Of a stretch of DNA of 64,000 nucleotides, positions 11,509 through 22,454 are shown in pieces. The DNA is from Lineus longissimus (lineage: Eukaryota; Nemertea; Pilidiophora; Heteronemertea; Lineidae). The stretch spans positions 5,394,001 to 5,458,000 of the forward strand of contig NC_088317.1 in assembly GCF_910592395.1 (NCBI RefSeq). Direction: 5' to 3'. Made by a program: the position numbers and the translations under genes. Numbering within the stretch: the stretch's first letter is position 1; the number at the start of each line of letters is the position of its first letter. The notes under the pieces are model-generated. The model ran no database searches and was not told the DNA's origin. It saw only the letters and a program-made list of their open reading frames with translations.

Positions 11509-12083
11509 TACGGTGGCCCATAGAGGACATGCGTTTATTTTCAATATAATAGAAAAAAAAAATTTTTACAACGCGTTTTTTTTCTCTCGAATTACAACCG
11601 CCGTCGGATTTATTTCTCACCGCCGAAAAAATAATTTCCACCGCCGGGTAAAAAATAATAATTCCCACCACCGCCAAAGAAAATAATATCCACCGCGGTG
11701 GAAATTAATATCCACCGCGGTGGGAATTAATATCCACCGCGGTGGAAATAATATCCACCCGGTGTCAATAACGAATTAGCTCCCGCTCCGATCTTTCTTA
11801 TGTTGTTACTCTCCTTGACCTGATACTAGTCCAGCCACAGAGCGGGAGCTAATTCGTTATTGACACCGGGTGGATATTAATTTCCACCGCGGTGGATATT
11901 ATTTTCTTTGGCGGTGGTGGGAATTATTATTTTTTACCCGGCGGTGGAAATTATTTTTCAGCGGTGAGAAATAAATCCGACGGCGGTTGTAATTCGAGAG
12001 AAAAAAACGCATTGTAAAAAGAAAATTTTTCTATTATATTGAAAATAAACGCATGTCCTCTATGGGCCACCGTAGCCACCGTA
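11509..12083. mobile_element. Foldback element with 6-bp target duplication
   Basis: Two long arms (about 11509-11795 and 11840-12083) are inverted copies around a roughly 45-bp centre. The ends read tacggtggcccatagagg and its inverse; the right end carries one extra 9-bp copy of tacggtggc. The element is flanked on both sides by TAAGGG (11503-11508 and 12084-12089), a clean direct duplication. Near the centre the arms are built of short palindromes (ccaccgcggtgg) separated by attaatat, three to four units on the left arm and fewer on the right. No coding frame is credible. The superfamily is unknown. Confidence 0.75.
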
Positions 12084-12478
12084 TAAGGGAATACTTTCAG
12101 AAATTAGTTCTTGAAAATTTGGTCACAATTCTGTGAAAACGATATCGGAAGTGCACGCTCTGTTCGCGATGTATTTTGAAGTGGAGAATTCCCACAGTAT
12201 GTGCAGTAAATCGGCATGATTCTGTTTGCATATTAGTTTTTAGTACTACGATTCTTACATGAGTAAAAAGTAGACGTTTTAAGCAACACAATAATGTTAC
12301 TCCCATAAAAATTGATTGCAAATTGACGGAGCTACGGCATTCTGTTCAGCTATTGTCAGCGCTGATAAAATACATTGCATGCTAATGCATGCCAAATGGC
12401 ACACTTTAAAAAGCGTTCATTGGACAACGTAGGGAATCACCAGAAATGACGTCATCGCTGGTCTAATCTTCTATATAA

Positions 12479-13817
12479 TAAGCGCGCAGCAGCGCTACTA
12501 TGGTTAACGTGCATACGACGTCATCCAATGTAAACAATGTTTCTCAAGTCCATGGATTCGTTTCAAATGGCTTAAAGATTTGACTTAAAATGGCCGCCAG
12601 AAGAGATAAACGCGCGAAAGTAGTAACTCGACTATTCTGAGCTCCGAGAGAGAACCACACGATTATTCTCACTGTTTTTTAATCAAACTTCAATTTCAGG
12701 GGTTTGACCCCCCCCCCCCCCCCGACATATGTGTTTTGATTTTTGAAACTTTAGTGATAATATCCAAAAGATACTTAAAATGGATATAATCCCGAAATAA
12801 TGAAGCAAAAGACGGGCAGGCGTTTCGAGAAAAAATATTATTTTGAGATTTCAATAAACCTTTTGAACGATTTCCACACGGGCCGTGGTGGGATCCGAAG
12901 ACACCTCAAGGAGGAATGTATGTTTTTATGGGGTACCATTGGTTTTGCAGAGCTTCCGTTTTTTTCTAAAGAATAATCAATATTCGCTAGCAGGCTTTTT
13001 ATGCTCCCAGGTATGAAGAGGGTTCTATGTTCCTCAGGTTCTTTGTTCATCAGTCTGGTGTTCCTCAAGAGTCAAGTGTATTCAAGTCTCTTGGCCAGCA
13101 AAAACCCTTTCCAACCAATTTTTTATGCATTCGGCAATATGCTGGTGGGGGAAAAACCTGATCCCTAGATCCCTGACTCCTTGAATTGGTTGCCCAGATA
13201 CGACCACAAGCAATTGTCTCAAGGAAGCCACCAGTTCGACCACTTGGGAGTCTTGCCAATATCATGCCAGTGAAAAGGAAGGGTAATGATGGTTGAGGGT
13301 TGCAGTTAGGGTACCATCAAAGGAGTACCTCTTCCTCGCTCTGGGTTAAACGTGTCAAAGGACTGCACCATCATGAAGATTTGGGGGTTCCACTCGAACG
13401 CCCCAGGGTAAGCAGCTCAGAAGGACTTATTGAGAGGCCAATAGGGGGTTTGAGGGGCCTTCCCCCCAATGCACTGGCTAAAACATGTCAGAAGGACGGG
13501 GGTTGGGGGGGGGGGGGGCTCTCCATGGCGACAGTTGCGCGAGTTCAATAGAGCTTGCACTTTACATTAGAATCTGCCAGAGTCCCAGACTACGATAGTC
13601 TGGACACCTTTCGGGGGGGGGACATTTTCCATTTCTTTGCCGGCTATTATGACAATGGAGTTGAGTTACTGCTAATGCGATACACAGAGAAAACTGTCTA
13701 TCAAAACAAAAAATTGGCGGAAGGAACTATAGCAGGGTCCCAACCAGGGGGTTTGGGGGGTTTCCCCCCAACCTAAAGGCGCTGCGCGCTTACTAGGGCA
13801 CTGCACTGATAATATTA
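12479..13817. mobile_element. 1.3-kb repeat unit, right copy
   Basis: This is the fuller copy of the unit at 1659-2935, in opposite orientation about 9.5 kb away. It starts with taagcgcgcagcagcgc and ends with gctgcgcgcttactagggc...ctgataatatta. It keeps an extra segment (about 12515-12600) lost from the left copy, and has long homopolymer runs of C (near 12708-12723) and G (near 13505-13518). Frames of 66-83 codons are conserved between copies only because the copies are nearly identical. A 34-bp segment at 13532-13566 recurs in the MITE at 22455-22999. Confidence 0.7.
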
Positions 13818-15060
13818 ATATTAGAAGGGGGACGAATAAAGTCACACTTAGAGGCGTTGGATTGCCTTGAAATTTTGCATGAATGGTGGTGACACCTTAC
13901 CCTGATGCAACGTCTTGGTTTTATTCAAAAATTTACTTCAGCGGAGCAGAAATGAGGGATTTTTAATCGGACACTGTCAATTCTCCTTACCACTCACAGA
14001 AGCCAAGCCATTGCTGTTAAGTTATTCAGGGGCTTAATCAATTACCTGCACTCCCTGTGGGGTGAATAACATTACCTTTTGAACAGCTGGCTGTAGGGGG
14101 ATGATTGGAACAGCCGGTTTACCTGCTGACCTGCTGAACCCAGATAAATGTTATTTTCAATCCATGATTGCAGGTCACCTGATTTTCGAGATTTCGCGGG
14201 AAATTGTAAACAAACGCATGTGTGCAGTTCAAATGTAAACAAAAATGTATTTTTGGTACTTTTGGTTGCTGGACTTGGGTTTTCCCGCAGTTAGGAGCTG
14301 GGGTCAAATCGGTGGTCTATTGTTTATGGATGCTGTTTTAGTCAGAGGTAGCCCTTGATTATGAAGGGATTTTCAAATATGAAAACGACCCTTTGTATTG
14401 TAAATTCCAATCACCTGCAGGACAGGTCAATTTCTCTCAATAAAATTAATTTTGTTGACTCCTGTAATCTCTACCTTATCAAAAAAAGACAGTGGTGTTA
14501 GTCTCAAACTGGTCATTTCTATTTATTTTGACCTCTGTTAAATCAGGATACCTCTCAATTACAGACAGCATTTTGTATCCTTGTGCTGTACAACCCAGCC
14601 TGGACATACCACAGTTGTCCATGGAGAAGTCTCATCCTCTCTGACACTTCTTTTCTGTAAAGCTACCGATACAACATACTTAACTAGGGATATCTTCCGT
14701 TGCCTCCTGCAATATTTACATACCATGGCTCTGCATTGGAAATCTTAGTGGTATAACGTGTTCTCTTGACCTTCAAACAGTAGTATAAAGCTGATATTTA
14801 CTACTTTACACCCTCAGTCCTATGTTATTAGGTCGTCCAGCTGAGCGCCAGGTCCTTGGACCTCTTGTTTAGTAGAAGAGTTTTGTGCGAGTTTTATTTT
14901 CAAGACTTGAGGTTCTTCATGAAATTTGCAAAAATATCGCACCCCCGAAAATTTGGCAGTCTGCAGTGTTGTCTGCTGTGCAATAATGTATTGTATTGTG
15001 TGCCTGTATTTTGTGTAATTATGTTAATTACATGTATGCATGTACCAATTTAATAATTCA
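13818..15060. other. Intergenic, no supported feature
   Basis: The composition is mixed AT-rich. The small frames (for example 14119-14307 and 14856-15053) lack family similarity and splice context. No tandem structure was seen. Confidence 0.5.
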
Positions 15061-15061
15061 T

Positions 15062-15180
15062 ACACCTGGGTGGAGTAAGGCAAAGAGACCTGCCTAGACT
15101 CGCAGTGGGAATCAAACCAGGGACCTCAAGACTGCTAGTCAGAGGTCCAAGCCACTACCCCACCACACCTCCTTTTTAGA
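15062..15180 (-). mobile_element. tRNA-derived SINE
   Basis: Read on the minus strand it has a tRNA-like head: an A-box-like gtggggtagtggcttgg, an anticodon-arm-like region, and the B box ggtttgattcc. A short unrelated tail follows. The A-box to B-box spacing suits an RNA polymerase III promoter. It is not an intact tRNA gene, because the acceptor arm does not pair. Confidence 0.6.
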
Positions 15181-15547
15181 GATGGTTCAGCAGAAAATAA
15201 ATTTGGATCAGATCAAAACACTTGGATCAGATCAAAATACTTCCTACAGCCTGTCGCTTGGTGGCAGCAGATTTGGCAATCATTATGTGATAATGTGTCT
15301 TCCTTCATATCTGATTAAGTAAAGCACCGCACGAATGAGCAATTTACCTACAATATCACTGGTGTGTGCGATAAAAAGCTGGGTTGGTATTGATTTGCAG
15401 GTCACTGTGACCTGCAATGACCAATGCAAACAAGCGATTATTGTCGCATGCGATTTAAATCTGTCATCAGCATAAGTTTACTTTGTTTGGCATATTTTTG
15501 TTCCATTAACCTATCTTGGAGCTGACCTTAGTGTACTCATCCAAGGT

Positions 15548-15680
15548 TGTTAATAGAGAGGTGTCCTGATTAGAGAGGTCAAATTGAATGGCAAAGACCA
15601 ATTTGGGACAAAAACTAGTGTCTTTAATAGAGAGGGTGTCCTTGATAGAGAAGTGTCCGCTAAGAGAGGTTCTACTGTAC
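15548..15680 (-). mobile_element. pogo-like MITE copy, one end missing
   Basis: It contains 'taatagagaggtgtcctgat', 'aaattgaatggcaaagacca' and the closing gagaggttctactgta, which are hallmarks of the palindromic family seen repeatedly here (ends cagtagaacctc). The other terminus is lost. Confidence 0.75.
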
Positions 15681-16025
15681 TTCTACATTCTATCGACTGG
15701 TTTAAACCTGTAAATACTACGCCAATGACTGGTTAAGGCCTATAGATTGATTTCATTTCCTGTAGTTGTAAAGGGTGAATTTGAAGGGTGCGTGTATTTG
15801 AAATACATGAGAGGAAAATGAATAAGTTGTTCGTTGTGTTTGTTTATCAAGTCCATAACGTGACTAGTGAGGCTTTAGGTCTGCAAATAGCTTTTGTCCT
15901 CTTGCTCCAATCCTGTGGAGTGGCCATCCTCAAATGCCCATCCCGAGATCAGGTTTTTGCTATACTCCTACCTCGTATTCAAAAAAAGAAATATCGAGAC
16001 GAGGAGTATATTGAAAATTACTGGT

Positions 16026-18830
16026 CATGAATGAATGAATGAATTGAAAAACTTATATTGGGCGCCTTTCCGTGGTCCACCACGCTCAAGGCGCCACCCC
16101 CCCTAAATAGTCCTCAAACAAGGTAGTTTTGAGTTGCCTCTTAAATGATGTTTCTGGTAGAGCCCTGACGGAAACAGGAAGTTTGTTCCACAGGTATGGG
16201 CCACAGCATGAGAAGCTGCGGTCACCATACCTGGACTTACTTCTTAAACGACTCTTGCCTTGACAGGAAGCCAATGGAGCTCGCGGAGCAGTGGGGTGAT
16301 GCTGTCAAATTTCCTGCGGCGACAAACAAGCCTAGCAGCGGAATTTAGCACACGTTGCAAAGGAGCCAGGGTCTTATCTGGTAGACCATAGAGTATGGCA
16401 TTGTTAGTGTCTAGTCGGGAGACAACCAATGCGTGCACAAGCCTTACTACTGAGTGACGATCTAGGTATTTCCTTATCCTCCCAATTTTGTAGAGGCTGG
16501 CATAGGCAGCTTTGCATGTCATTTTCACTTGAGTCTGCATAGTCATTCCCTCATCGAGCCACACTCCCAGGTCCTTAACGCATTCAGATTTTGGAATCTG
16601 AACTCCGCTGATACTGATACTGGGAATGGATCCCTGTCGACGCGTTGACACAAAATTGACCATGTCCGTTTTTGGGGCATTAAGACAGAGCCAATTTGTT
16701 GACAGCCAAGACTGGATATGGCCTATTCCACCCTCCGTGGAGGCAACCATGGCGCTACACTGGGCGTTGTCACCACATCGAGCAGAAGTCAACAACTGAT
16801 TATCATCAGCGTACAATTGATATGGAATGCATGCTCTATTCATGACGTCTCCCAATGGAATTGTATATATCGTGAAAAGTACTGGGCCCAACACAGACCC
16901 TTGCGGCACTCCATACTCCAGTGACACAGCAGCTGACGTAAAACCCTGTATACACACAGAAAGTTGTCTGTCCTCGAGATATGAGCTGAACCAGTGCAGG
17001 GCAGTGTCCGAGAGTCCTATCCTCTCCTGGAGTCTGCCAAGCAGAATGGTGTGGTCAACCGTATCAAAGGCCGCAGAAAGATCGAGTAACACCAAGAGAC
17101 CCTCATGTCCTACATCCAAGGATGTGAGTATGTCATTGGTAACTTTAAGAAGTGTAGTCTCGGTGCTGTGGCCTTTTCGATAGGCCGACTGATTCGGGTC
17201 ATACAACTCGTTCACTGTCATATGCTCTCGTAGACGAACAGCTACAACCCTTTCGATTAGCTTGGATAAATAGGTCAGGTTTGAAACTGGCCTATAGTTG
17301 GCAAGTTCATCACAGTCCAAGGTTGGCTTTTTCAACAAAGGCTTCACTAAGGCAAATTTGAGGTCTTTAGGTACATGCCCTTGCTGCATTGATTTGTTGA
17401 CTATAGATGTGAGCACTGGCACAAGGGGAGTGACACATTTTTTCAGTAGGACAGTCGAGATCGGATCCAGAGTGCAACTCTTGGCGGGTATTGACAACAC
17501 CAGCTTCCTTATTTCATCCTCAGTTGCATGGGTGAAACTGGACAGGCCTGGAACACAGCCTTCAACAGAGTCCTCTGAAATTGGTGTCGACACAGCATTG
17601 CTCGAAACGAGTTTTTCCCGTATCTTACTGATCTTACTTGTGAAAAAACTACAGAACTTCTCAGCCAACTCCTTTGGGTCATCGTGGTCTGGTAAGGGAG
17701 ATGTTTTCCTCTTACCCAGGAGCTCATTTACTGCGGAAAATAGGTCTTTACAGTTGCTAGATTCAATCCTCGACTTATGGTACTGTAACTTGGCATTGTC
17801 AATGAGATCAGTCACAAGTTGACTCTGCGCACGAAAAAGCTGTCGACTGATTTCCGTGCGCTCCTTTCGCCACTTGCGCTCCAGCTTTCGCCTGTTTGAA
17901 CGGGCTTCACGAATCTCTGCACTGAACCATGGTGCCTTTGGCCTCACAATAACCGATCTAGTGATCACAGGCGCATGTTTATCAAGAGTATCCCGGAGAT
18001 CGTTGTTATACTGGTCCACAAGTGCATCAAGATCATGCGAAGGATTCAAGACCAAACTTGATTGTTCAATGTCTCTGCAGAAGGCTTCGATGTCGATGTC
18101 CTTGATTCGCCTGAAAGTAGACGACTTTTTCAGCTGGGGTGGTTTTGCCATCTGAAGTCCACCATGCACGGCAAAGTGGTCTGGTGGGGTCCACAATGAG
18201 GGGTCTACGATGAGGTCCCTGACCAAAGCATCGTCCTTTCGAGTGATAACGAGGTCGAGCCAATGACCTTTAATGTGCGTTGGTTCCCGCACATGCTGAA
18301 TCAAGCCGAAGGAATCCAGCAGTTCATTGAAATTGCGCACATGAGTATCAGACTCTTTGTCCATGTGAACATTGAAATCCCCCATTATCATGATATGTTT
18401 GGTTTCTGGCGTGACACGTTCCAGAAGTGAGGCAAACTCCTGAGTGAACTCCTGCACCAATCGTGGGTAAGGGTCGGGCCTATAGACAGCGATAACCCGG
18501 AACGAGTCCGAACCTGACGTGACAGAGATGTCCAAACCTTCAAAATGTCGAGCTGGAGGGAGTTTATTTCGTTTAAAACTCAGGCCACCTTTGAGAAAAA
18601 TCCCAACTCCGCCACCAGTTTTTGACAAACGGGGTTGGTGCACAAAGTTGTATCCGATCAGCTGATCTGTAACACTGGATATGGTAATGTTATCTGAATC
18701 GTCACCTTTCAACCAAGTTGTCATGTCAGGATGTCAAATGCCTGGAATCCGTGTGTACTTCAGATTGTATTGTTTCAGTTCCGGGGACCATGTCCAACAA
18801 TCTCGTCCCCAAGTAGACCCGCCAATGTTC
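16026..18830 (-). mobile_element. L2/CR1-type LINE, nearly full ORF2, 5'-truncated
   Basis: The element runs on the minus strand from about 18830 (inside the endonuclease domain) to a (TGAA)n-type tail at 16026-16043. Just before the tail lies the L2-style 3' hairpin region (ggcgcc...ggcgcccaatataagt). The tail, hairpin and RT motifs together point to the L2 branch of the CR1 group. ORF2 is one long frame with a break near its C-terminus (see the ORF entry). Confidence 0.8.
16244..18724 (-). CDS. LINE ORF2: endonuclease plus reverse transcriptase (defective)
   Basis: This is an 826-aa open frame. Residues about 1-190 are the C-terminal part of an AP-like endonuclease (MGDFNVHMD near 114, PDHFAVHG near 185). 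The reverse transcriptase spans about 440-720: NYRPVSNLTYLSKLIE, QSAYRKGHSTE, LLDLSAAFDTVDH, GVPQGSVLGPVLF and the catalytic YADD. The frame ends at RELHWLPVKARVV. The usual last segment (GDRSFSCCGPYLWNKLP to FEDYL) follows in another frame at 16086-16262, with the expected linker missing, so a small deletion or frameshift disabled the copy. The first endonuclease residues are also lost upstream of the ATG. The otherwise uninterrupted 2.5 kb implies a recent insertion. Confidence 0.85.
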   Translation of the reverse strand: MTTWLKGDDSDNITISSVTDQLIGYNFVHQPRLSKTGGGVGIFLKGGLSFKRNKLPPARHFEGLDISVTSGSDSFRVIAVYRPDPYPRLVQEFTQEFASLLERVTPETKHIMIMGDFNVHMDKESDTHVRNFNELLDSFGLIQHVREPTHIKGHWLDLVITRKDDALVRDLIVDPSLWTPPDHFAVHGGLQMAKPPQLKKSSTFRRIKDIDIEAFCRDIEQSSLVLNPSHDLDALVDQYNNDLRDTLDKHAPVITRSVIVRPKAPWFSAEIREARSNRRKLERKWRKERTEISRQLFRAQSQLVTDLIDNAKLQYHKSRIESSNCKDLFSAVNELLGKRKTSPLPDHDDPKELAEKFCSFFTSKISKIREKLVSSNAVSTPISEDSVEGCVPGLSSFTHATEDEIRKLVLSIPAKSCTLDPISTVLLKKCVTPLVPVLTSIVNKSMQQGHVPKDLKFALVKPLLKKPTLDCDELANYRPVSNLTYLSKLIERVVAVRLREHMTVNELYDPNQSAYRKGHSTETTLLKVTNDILTSLDVGHEGLLVLLDLSAAFDTVDHTILLGRLQERIGLSDTALHWFSSYLEDRQLSVCIQGFTSAAVSLEYGVPQGSVLGPVLFTIYTIPLGDVMNRACIPYQLYADDNQLLTSARCGDNAQCSAMVASTEGGIGHIQSWLSTNWLCLNAPKTDMVNFVSTRRQGSIPSISISGVQIPKSECVKDLGVWLDEGMTMQTQVKMTCKAAYASLYKIGRIRKYLDRHSVVRLVHALVVSRLDTNNAILYGLPDKTLAPLQRVLNSAARLVCRRRKFDSITPLLRELHWLPVKARVV

Positions 18831-19120
18831 AGATTGCCTGTCTTTTACCCAAGGAAAGCATTGATTCTGGAAACATCTCGGAAGAACCACTGTACAAATC
18901 GAACAAAAGAAGATCGGGTTATCCTGGTGACCTCTGAATCAGGGATTGGCCAGATCAGGGCTGGTCTGCCGATCACTTGGCCGATATTTGAATAGACCAA
19001 AGGCACTCCCAACTGTCAAGCAGTGATGCCTTGAAGTGGCCTGGGAAAATGTACATGTATGCATCATCTGAATGCAGCAAAAAACAAATGCACCAAGAAT
19101 TGCTGTATAAGTTTGAAACA

Positions 19121-19450
19121 ATAGGTCAGATCATGAGACACTGTCACAACCTAGGAGAGACGGTGTCACATGTCACATCCACCATTGCTGTATATTTTTC
19201 AACATTAGGTCAGATTATATTAAGACATTGTCACAACCAGGGAGAGACAATGTCACAACCAGGGAGAGACAATGTCACATCCACCATTGCTGTGCATGTT
19301 TCAACATAAACTCAGATTACGAGACATTGTCACAACCAGGGAGAGACAATGTCACATCCACCATTGCTGTGCATGTTTCAACATAAAGTCAGATTACGAG
19401 ACACTGTCACAACCTGGGAGAGACAATGTCACATCCACCAAATTTCACTA
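19121..19450 (+). repeat. About 90-bp tandem repeat
   Basis: Units contain 'cacaaccagggagagacaat', 'gtcacatccaccattgctgt' and 'gcatgtttcaacataaa'. About four full or partial copies are present, some shortened to a 24-bp sub-unit near 19230-19270. Confidence 0.8.
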
Positions 19451-21000
19451 GCTTGAAGCATTTCGGACATCCTGATTTCAAAGAAAGGGGCCACTAGCTG
19501 AAAAACTTCTGTCCCCATATGAGGCCCTCATGTGCTTTAGTTTTGGCTTGAAGTTCAGACTATGAGACACTGTCACAACCTGGGAGAGGCAATGTCACAT
19601 CCACCAAATTTCACATGTCCTAACCATTAACATTAGACATATAGACGAAATCGTATTTACTGCGTTTCTGAGAATTGATAGGCGAAGTGCAACGCCATAC
19701 CTATCCACCGTACTAACTGTTCAATGTTCAAGCTATCCACCCCTCAAAGTGTCTCTCAGACACCCATGTCTTCAACGACCACTTAAAAGAACAGACGATA
19801 TCTGCCATCCTGAGATGGGCTGGCAGGTGGTTTTTGAGAAAAGGCCACCTGCCGAAAAAAATTGTCCCCATAGGGCCTACCAGGTCCTCATGCAATTTGG
19901 TTGTAGCTTGAAGCTAGGGCAAAATGGGAAAACATCTTGGTTCCAAAAAAAGGGCTCCTAGCCGAAAATTTCTCACCCCATTGGAGGCCTTTGTGTGCAG
20001 CTAGCTTGAAGCATTTCGGACATCTTGGTTTCAAAGAAAGGGGCCACTAGCTGAAAAACTTCTGTCCCCATATGAGGCCCTCATGAGCTTTAGTTTTGGC
20101 TTGAAGTTCAGACTATGAGACACTGTCACAACCTGGGAGAGACAATGTCACATCCACCAAATTTCAGATGTCCTAACCATTAACGTTAGACATAGAGACG
20201 AAATCGTATTTACTGCGTTTCTGAGAATTGATAGGCGAAGTGCAACGCCATACCTATCCACCGCACTAACTGTTCAATGTTCAAGCTATCCACCCCTCAA
20301 AGTGTCTCTCAGACACCCATGTCTTCAACGACCACTTAAAAGAACAGACGATATCTGCCATCCTGAGATGGGCTGGCAGGTGGTTCTTAAGAAAAGGGCC
20401 ACCTGCCGAAAAAAATTGTCCCCATAGGGCCTACCAGGTCCTCATGCAATTTGGTTGTAGCTTGAAGCTAGGGCAAAATGGGAAAACATCTTGGTTCCAA
20501 AAAAAGGGCTCCTAGCCGAAAATTTCTCACCCCATTGGAGGCCTTTGTGTGCAGCTAGCTTGAAGCATTTCGGACATCTTGGTTTCAAAGAAAGGGGCCA
20601 CTAGCTGAAAAACTTCTGTCCCCATATGAGGCCCTCATGAGCTTTAGTTTTGGCTTGAAGTTCAGACTATGAGACACTGTCACAACCTGGGAGAGACAAT
20701 GTCACATCCACCAAATTTCAGATGTCCTAACCATTAACGTTAGACATAGAGACGAAATCGTATTTACTGCGTTTCTGAGAATTGATAGGCGAAGTGCAAC
20801 GCCATACCTATCCACCGCACTAACTGTTCAATGTTCAAGCTATCCACCCCTCAAAGTGTCTCTCAGACACCCATGTCTTCAACGACCACTTAAAAGAACA
20901 GACGATATCTGCCATCCTGAGATGGGCTGGCAGGTGGTTCTTAAGAAAAGGGCCACCTCCCGAAAAAAATTGTCCCCATAGGGCCTACCAGGTCCTCATG
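19451..21000 (+). repeat. 553-bp tandem repeat, about 2.8 copies
   Basis: The phrase aaaggggccactagctgaaa recurs at about 19485, 20038 and 20592 (spacing 553-554 bp). Copies two and three are almost identical, and each includes one 'cacaacctgggagagacaat' block from the neighbouring 90-bp array. This is a higher-order repeat made from simpler units; the frames inside are not credible genes. Confidence 0.9.
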
Positions 21001-22190
21001 CAATTTGGTTGTAGCTTGAAGCCAGGGCCATAAGGGATAACATCTTGGTTCCAAAGGAAAGGGCCCCTAGGTGAAAATTTCTCACCCCATTGGAGGCCTT
21101 TGTGTGCTTTGGTTGCAGCTTGGTGGCAGCTGGCTTGAAGCATATGGAATATCTTAGTTCCGAAGAGATGGGTCACTTGATGAAAACTTCTGTCCCCATA
21201 TGAGGTCGTTGTGCACTTTGGTTGTAGCTTGAAGCTAGGAGGATTATGAGACAACATCTTTATTCCAAAGACAGGGGCCTCTCACCGACATACTTCTGTC
21301 CCCATATGAGGTTCTCGTGCACTGCGGTTACAGCATTTAGCTGGGAACATATGAGCCAAGAGCTTGGTACGATAAGGAAAGGACTACCAGCTGAAATACT
21401 TCTGTCCTCACACAGTTCCTTCTACGCTTTGGTTGTAGCTTGAAACTAGGAGGATATGGGACAATATCTTGGAACCAAAGAGGTCACTTGCTGAAAACTT
21501 TTGTCCCGATATGAGGTTGTCGTGTACTTTGGCTGTGGCTTGAAGCTAGGAGCATGTGAGACAATATGTTTGTTCCTAAGAGATGGCTCACTTGCTGAAA
21601 ACTTCTGTCCCCGTATGAGGTCCTCGTGCACTTTGGCTATAGCTTGAAACTAGGAGGATATGGGACAACATGTTTGTTCCTAAGAGATGGCTCACATTCT
21701 GAAAACTTCTGTCCCATATGAGGTCCTCATGAACTTTGGCTATAGCTTGAAGCTAGGAGCATGTGAGACAATATGTTTGTTCCTAAGAGATGGCTCACTT
21801 GCTGAAAACTTCTGTCCCCGTATGAGGTCCTCGTGCACTTTGGCTATAGCTTGAAGCTAGGAGGATATGGGACAACATGTTTGTTCCTAAGAGATGGCTC
21901 ACATTCTGAAAACTTCTGTCCCATATGAGGTCCTCATGCACTTTGGCTATAGCTTGAAGCTAGGAGCATGTGAGACAATATGTTTGTTCCTAAGAGATGG
22001 CTCACTTGCTGAAAACTTCTGTCCCCGTATGAGGTCCTCGTGCACTTTGGCTATAGCTTGAAGCTAGGAGGATATGGGACAACATGTTTGTCCCTAAGAG
22101 ATGGCTCACATTCTGAAAACTTCTGTCCCCATATGAGGTCCTTCTGAGCTTTGGTTGTGACTGAAGCTACATGTAGGATAGTGGGCAACA
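21001..22190 (+). repeat. About 100-bp tandem repeat with two-unit higher order
   Basis: Units carry 'cttctgtccccatatgaggt', 'gcactttggctatagcttga' and 'agctaggaggatatgggaca'. From 21540 onward an A-B alternation appears: units with 'gtgagacaatatgtttgttc' alternate with units with 'atatgggacaacatgtttgt', about 195 bp per pair and nearly identical between pairs. This is recent unequal-exchange expansion. Confidence 0.85.
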
Positions 22191-22454
22191 TCTTGTGACG
22201 CATATGTGTGACACATGCGGTGAAGCACACAATGGTGCAAAAAGCTCTTCTCTTATTTAGCTACAAAGTTTAGAACTGAACTCCCTAAGGTGTTATCCGA
22301 AAGCACAGTAGAAAAGCTTCTATAAATAATAAAACAAACATAGACAATACAATTCAGTTTATTACATGTACATCTACTCCAGTGATGTGCTGCATAGAAA
22401 ATCCCTTGCTGAAAGAATACATCATGATACATGTACATGATCAACATTAGTGAG
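22191..22454. other. Unassigned spacer
   Basis: No gene or repeat of note is seen between the tandem field and the next MITE. Confidence 0.4.

Noticed and set aside
19121-22190. Possible CRISPR array
   Set aside because: Units are contiguous tandem repeats without unique spacers, in an animal nuclear context with introns and LINEs.
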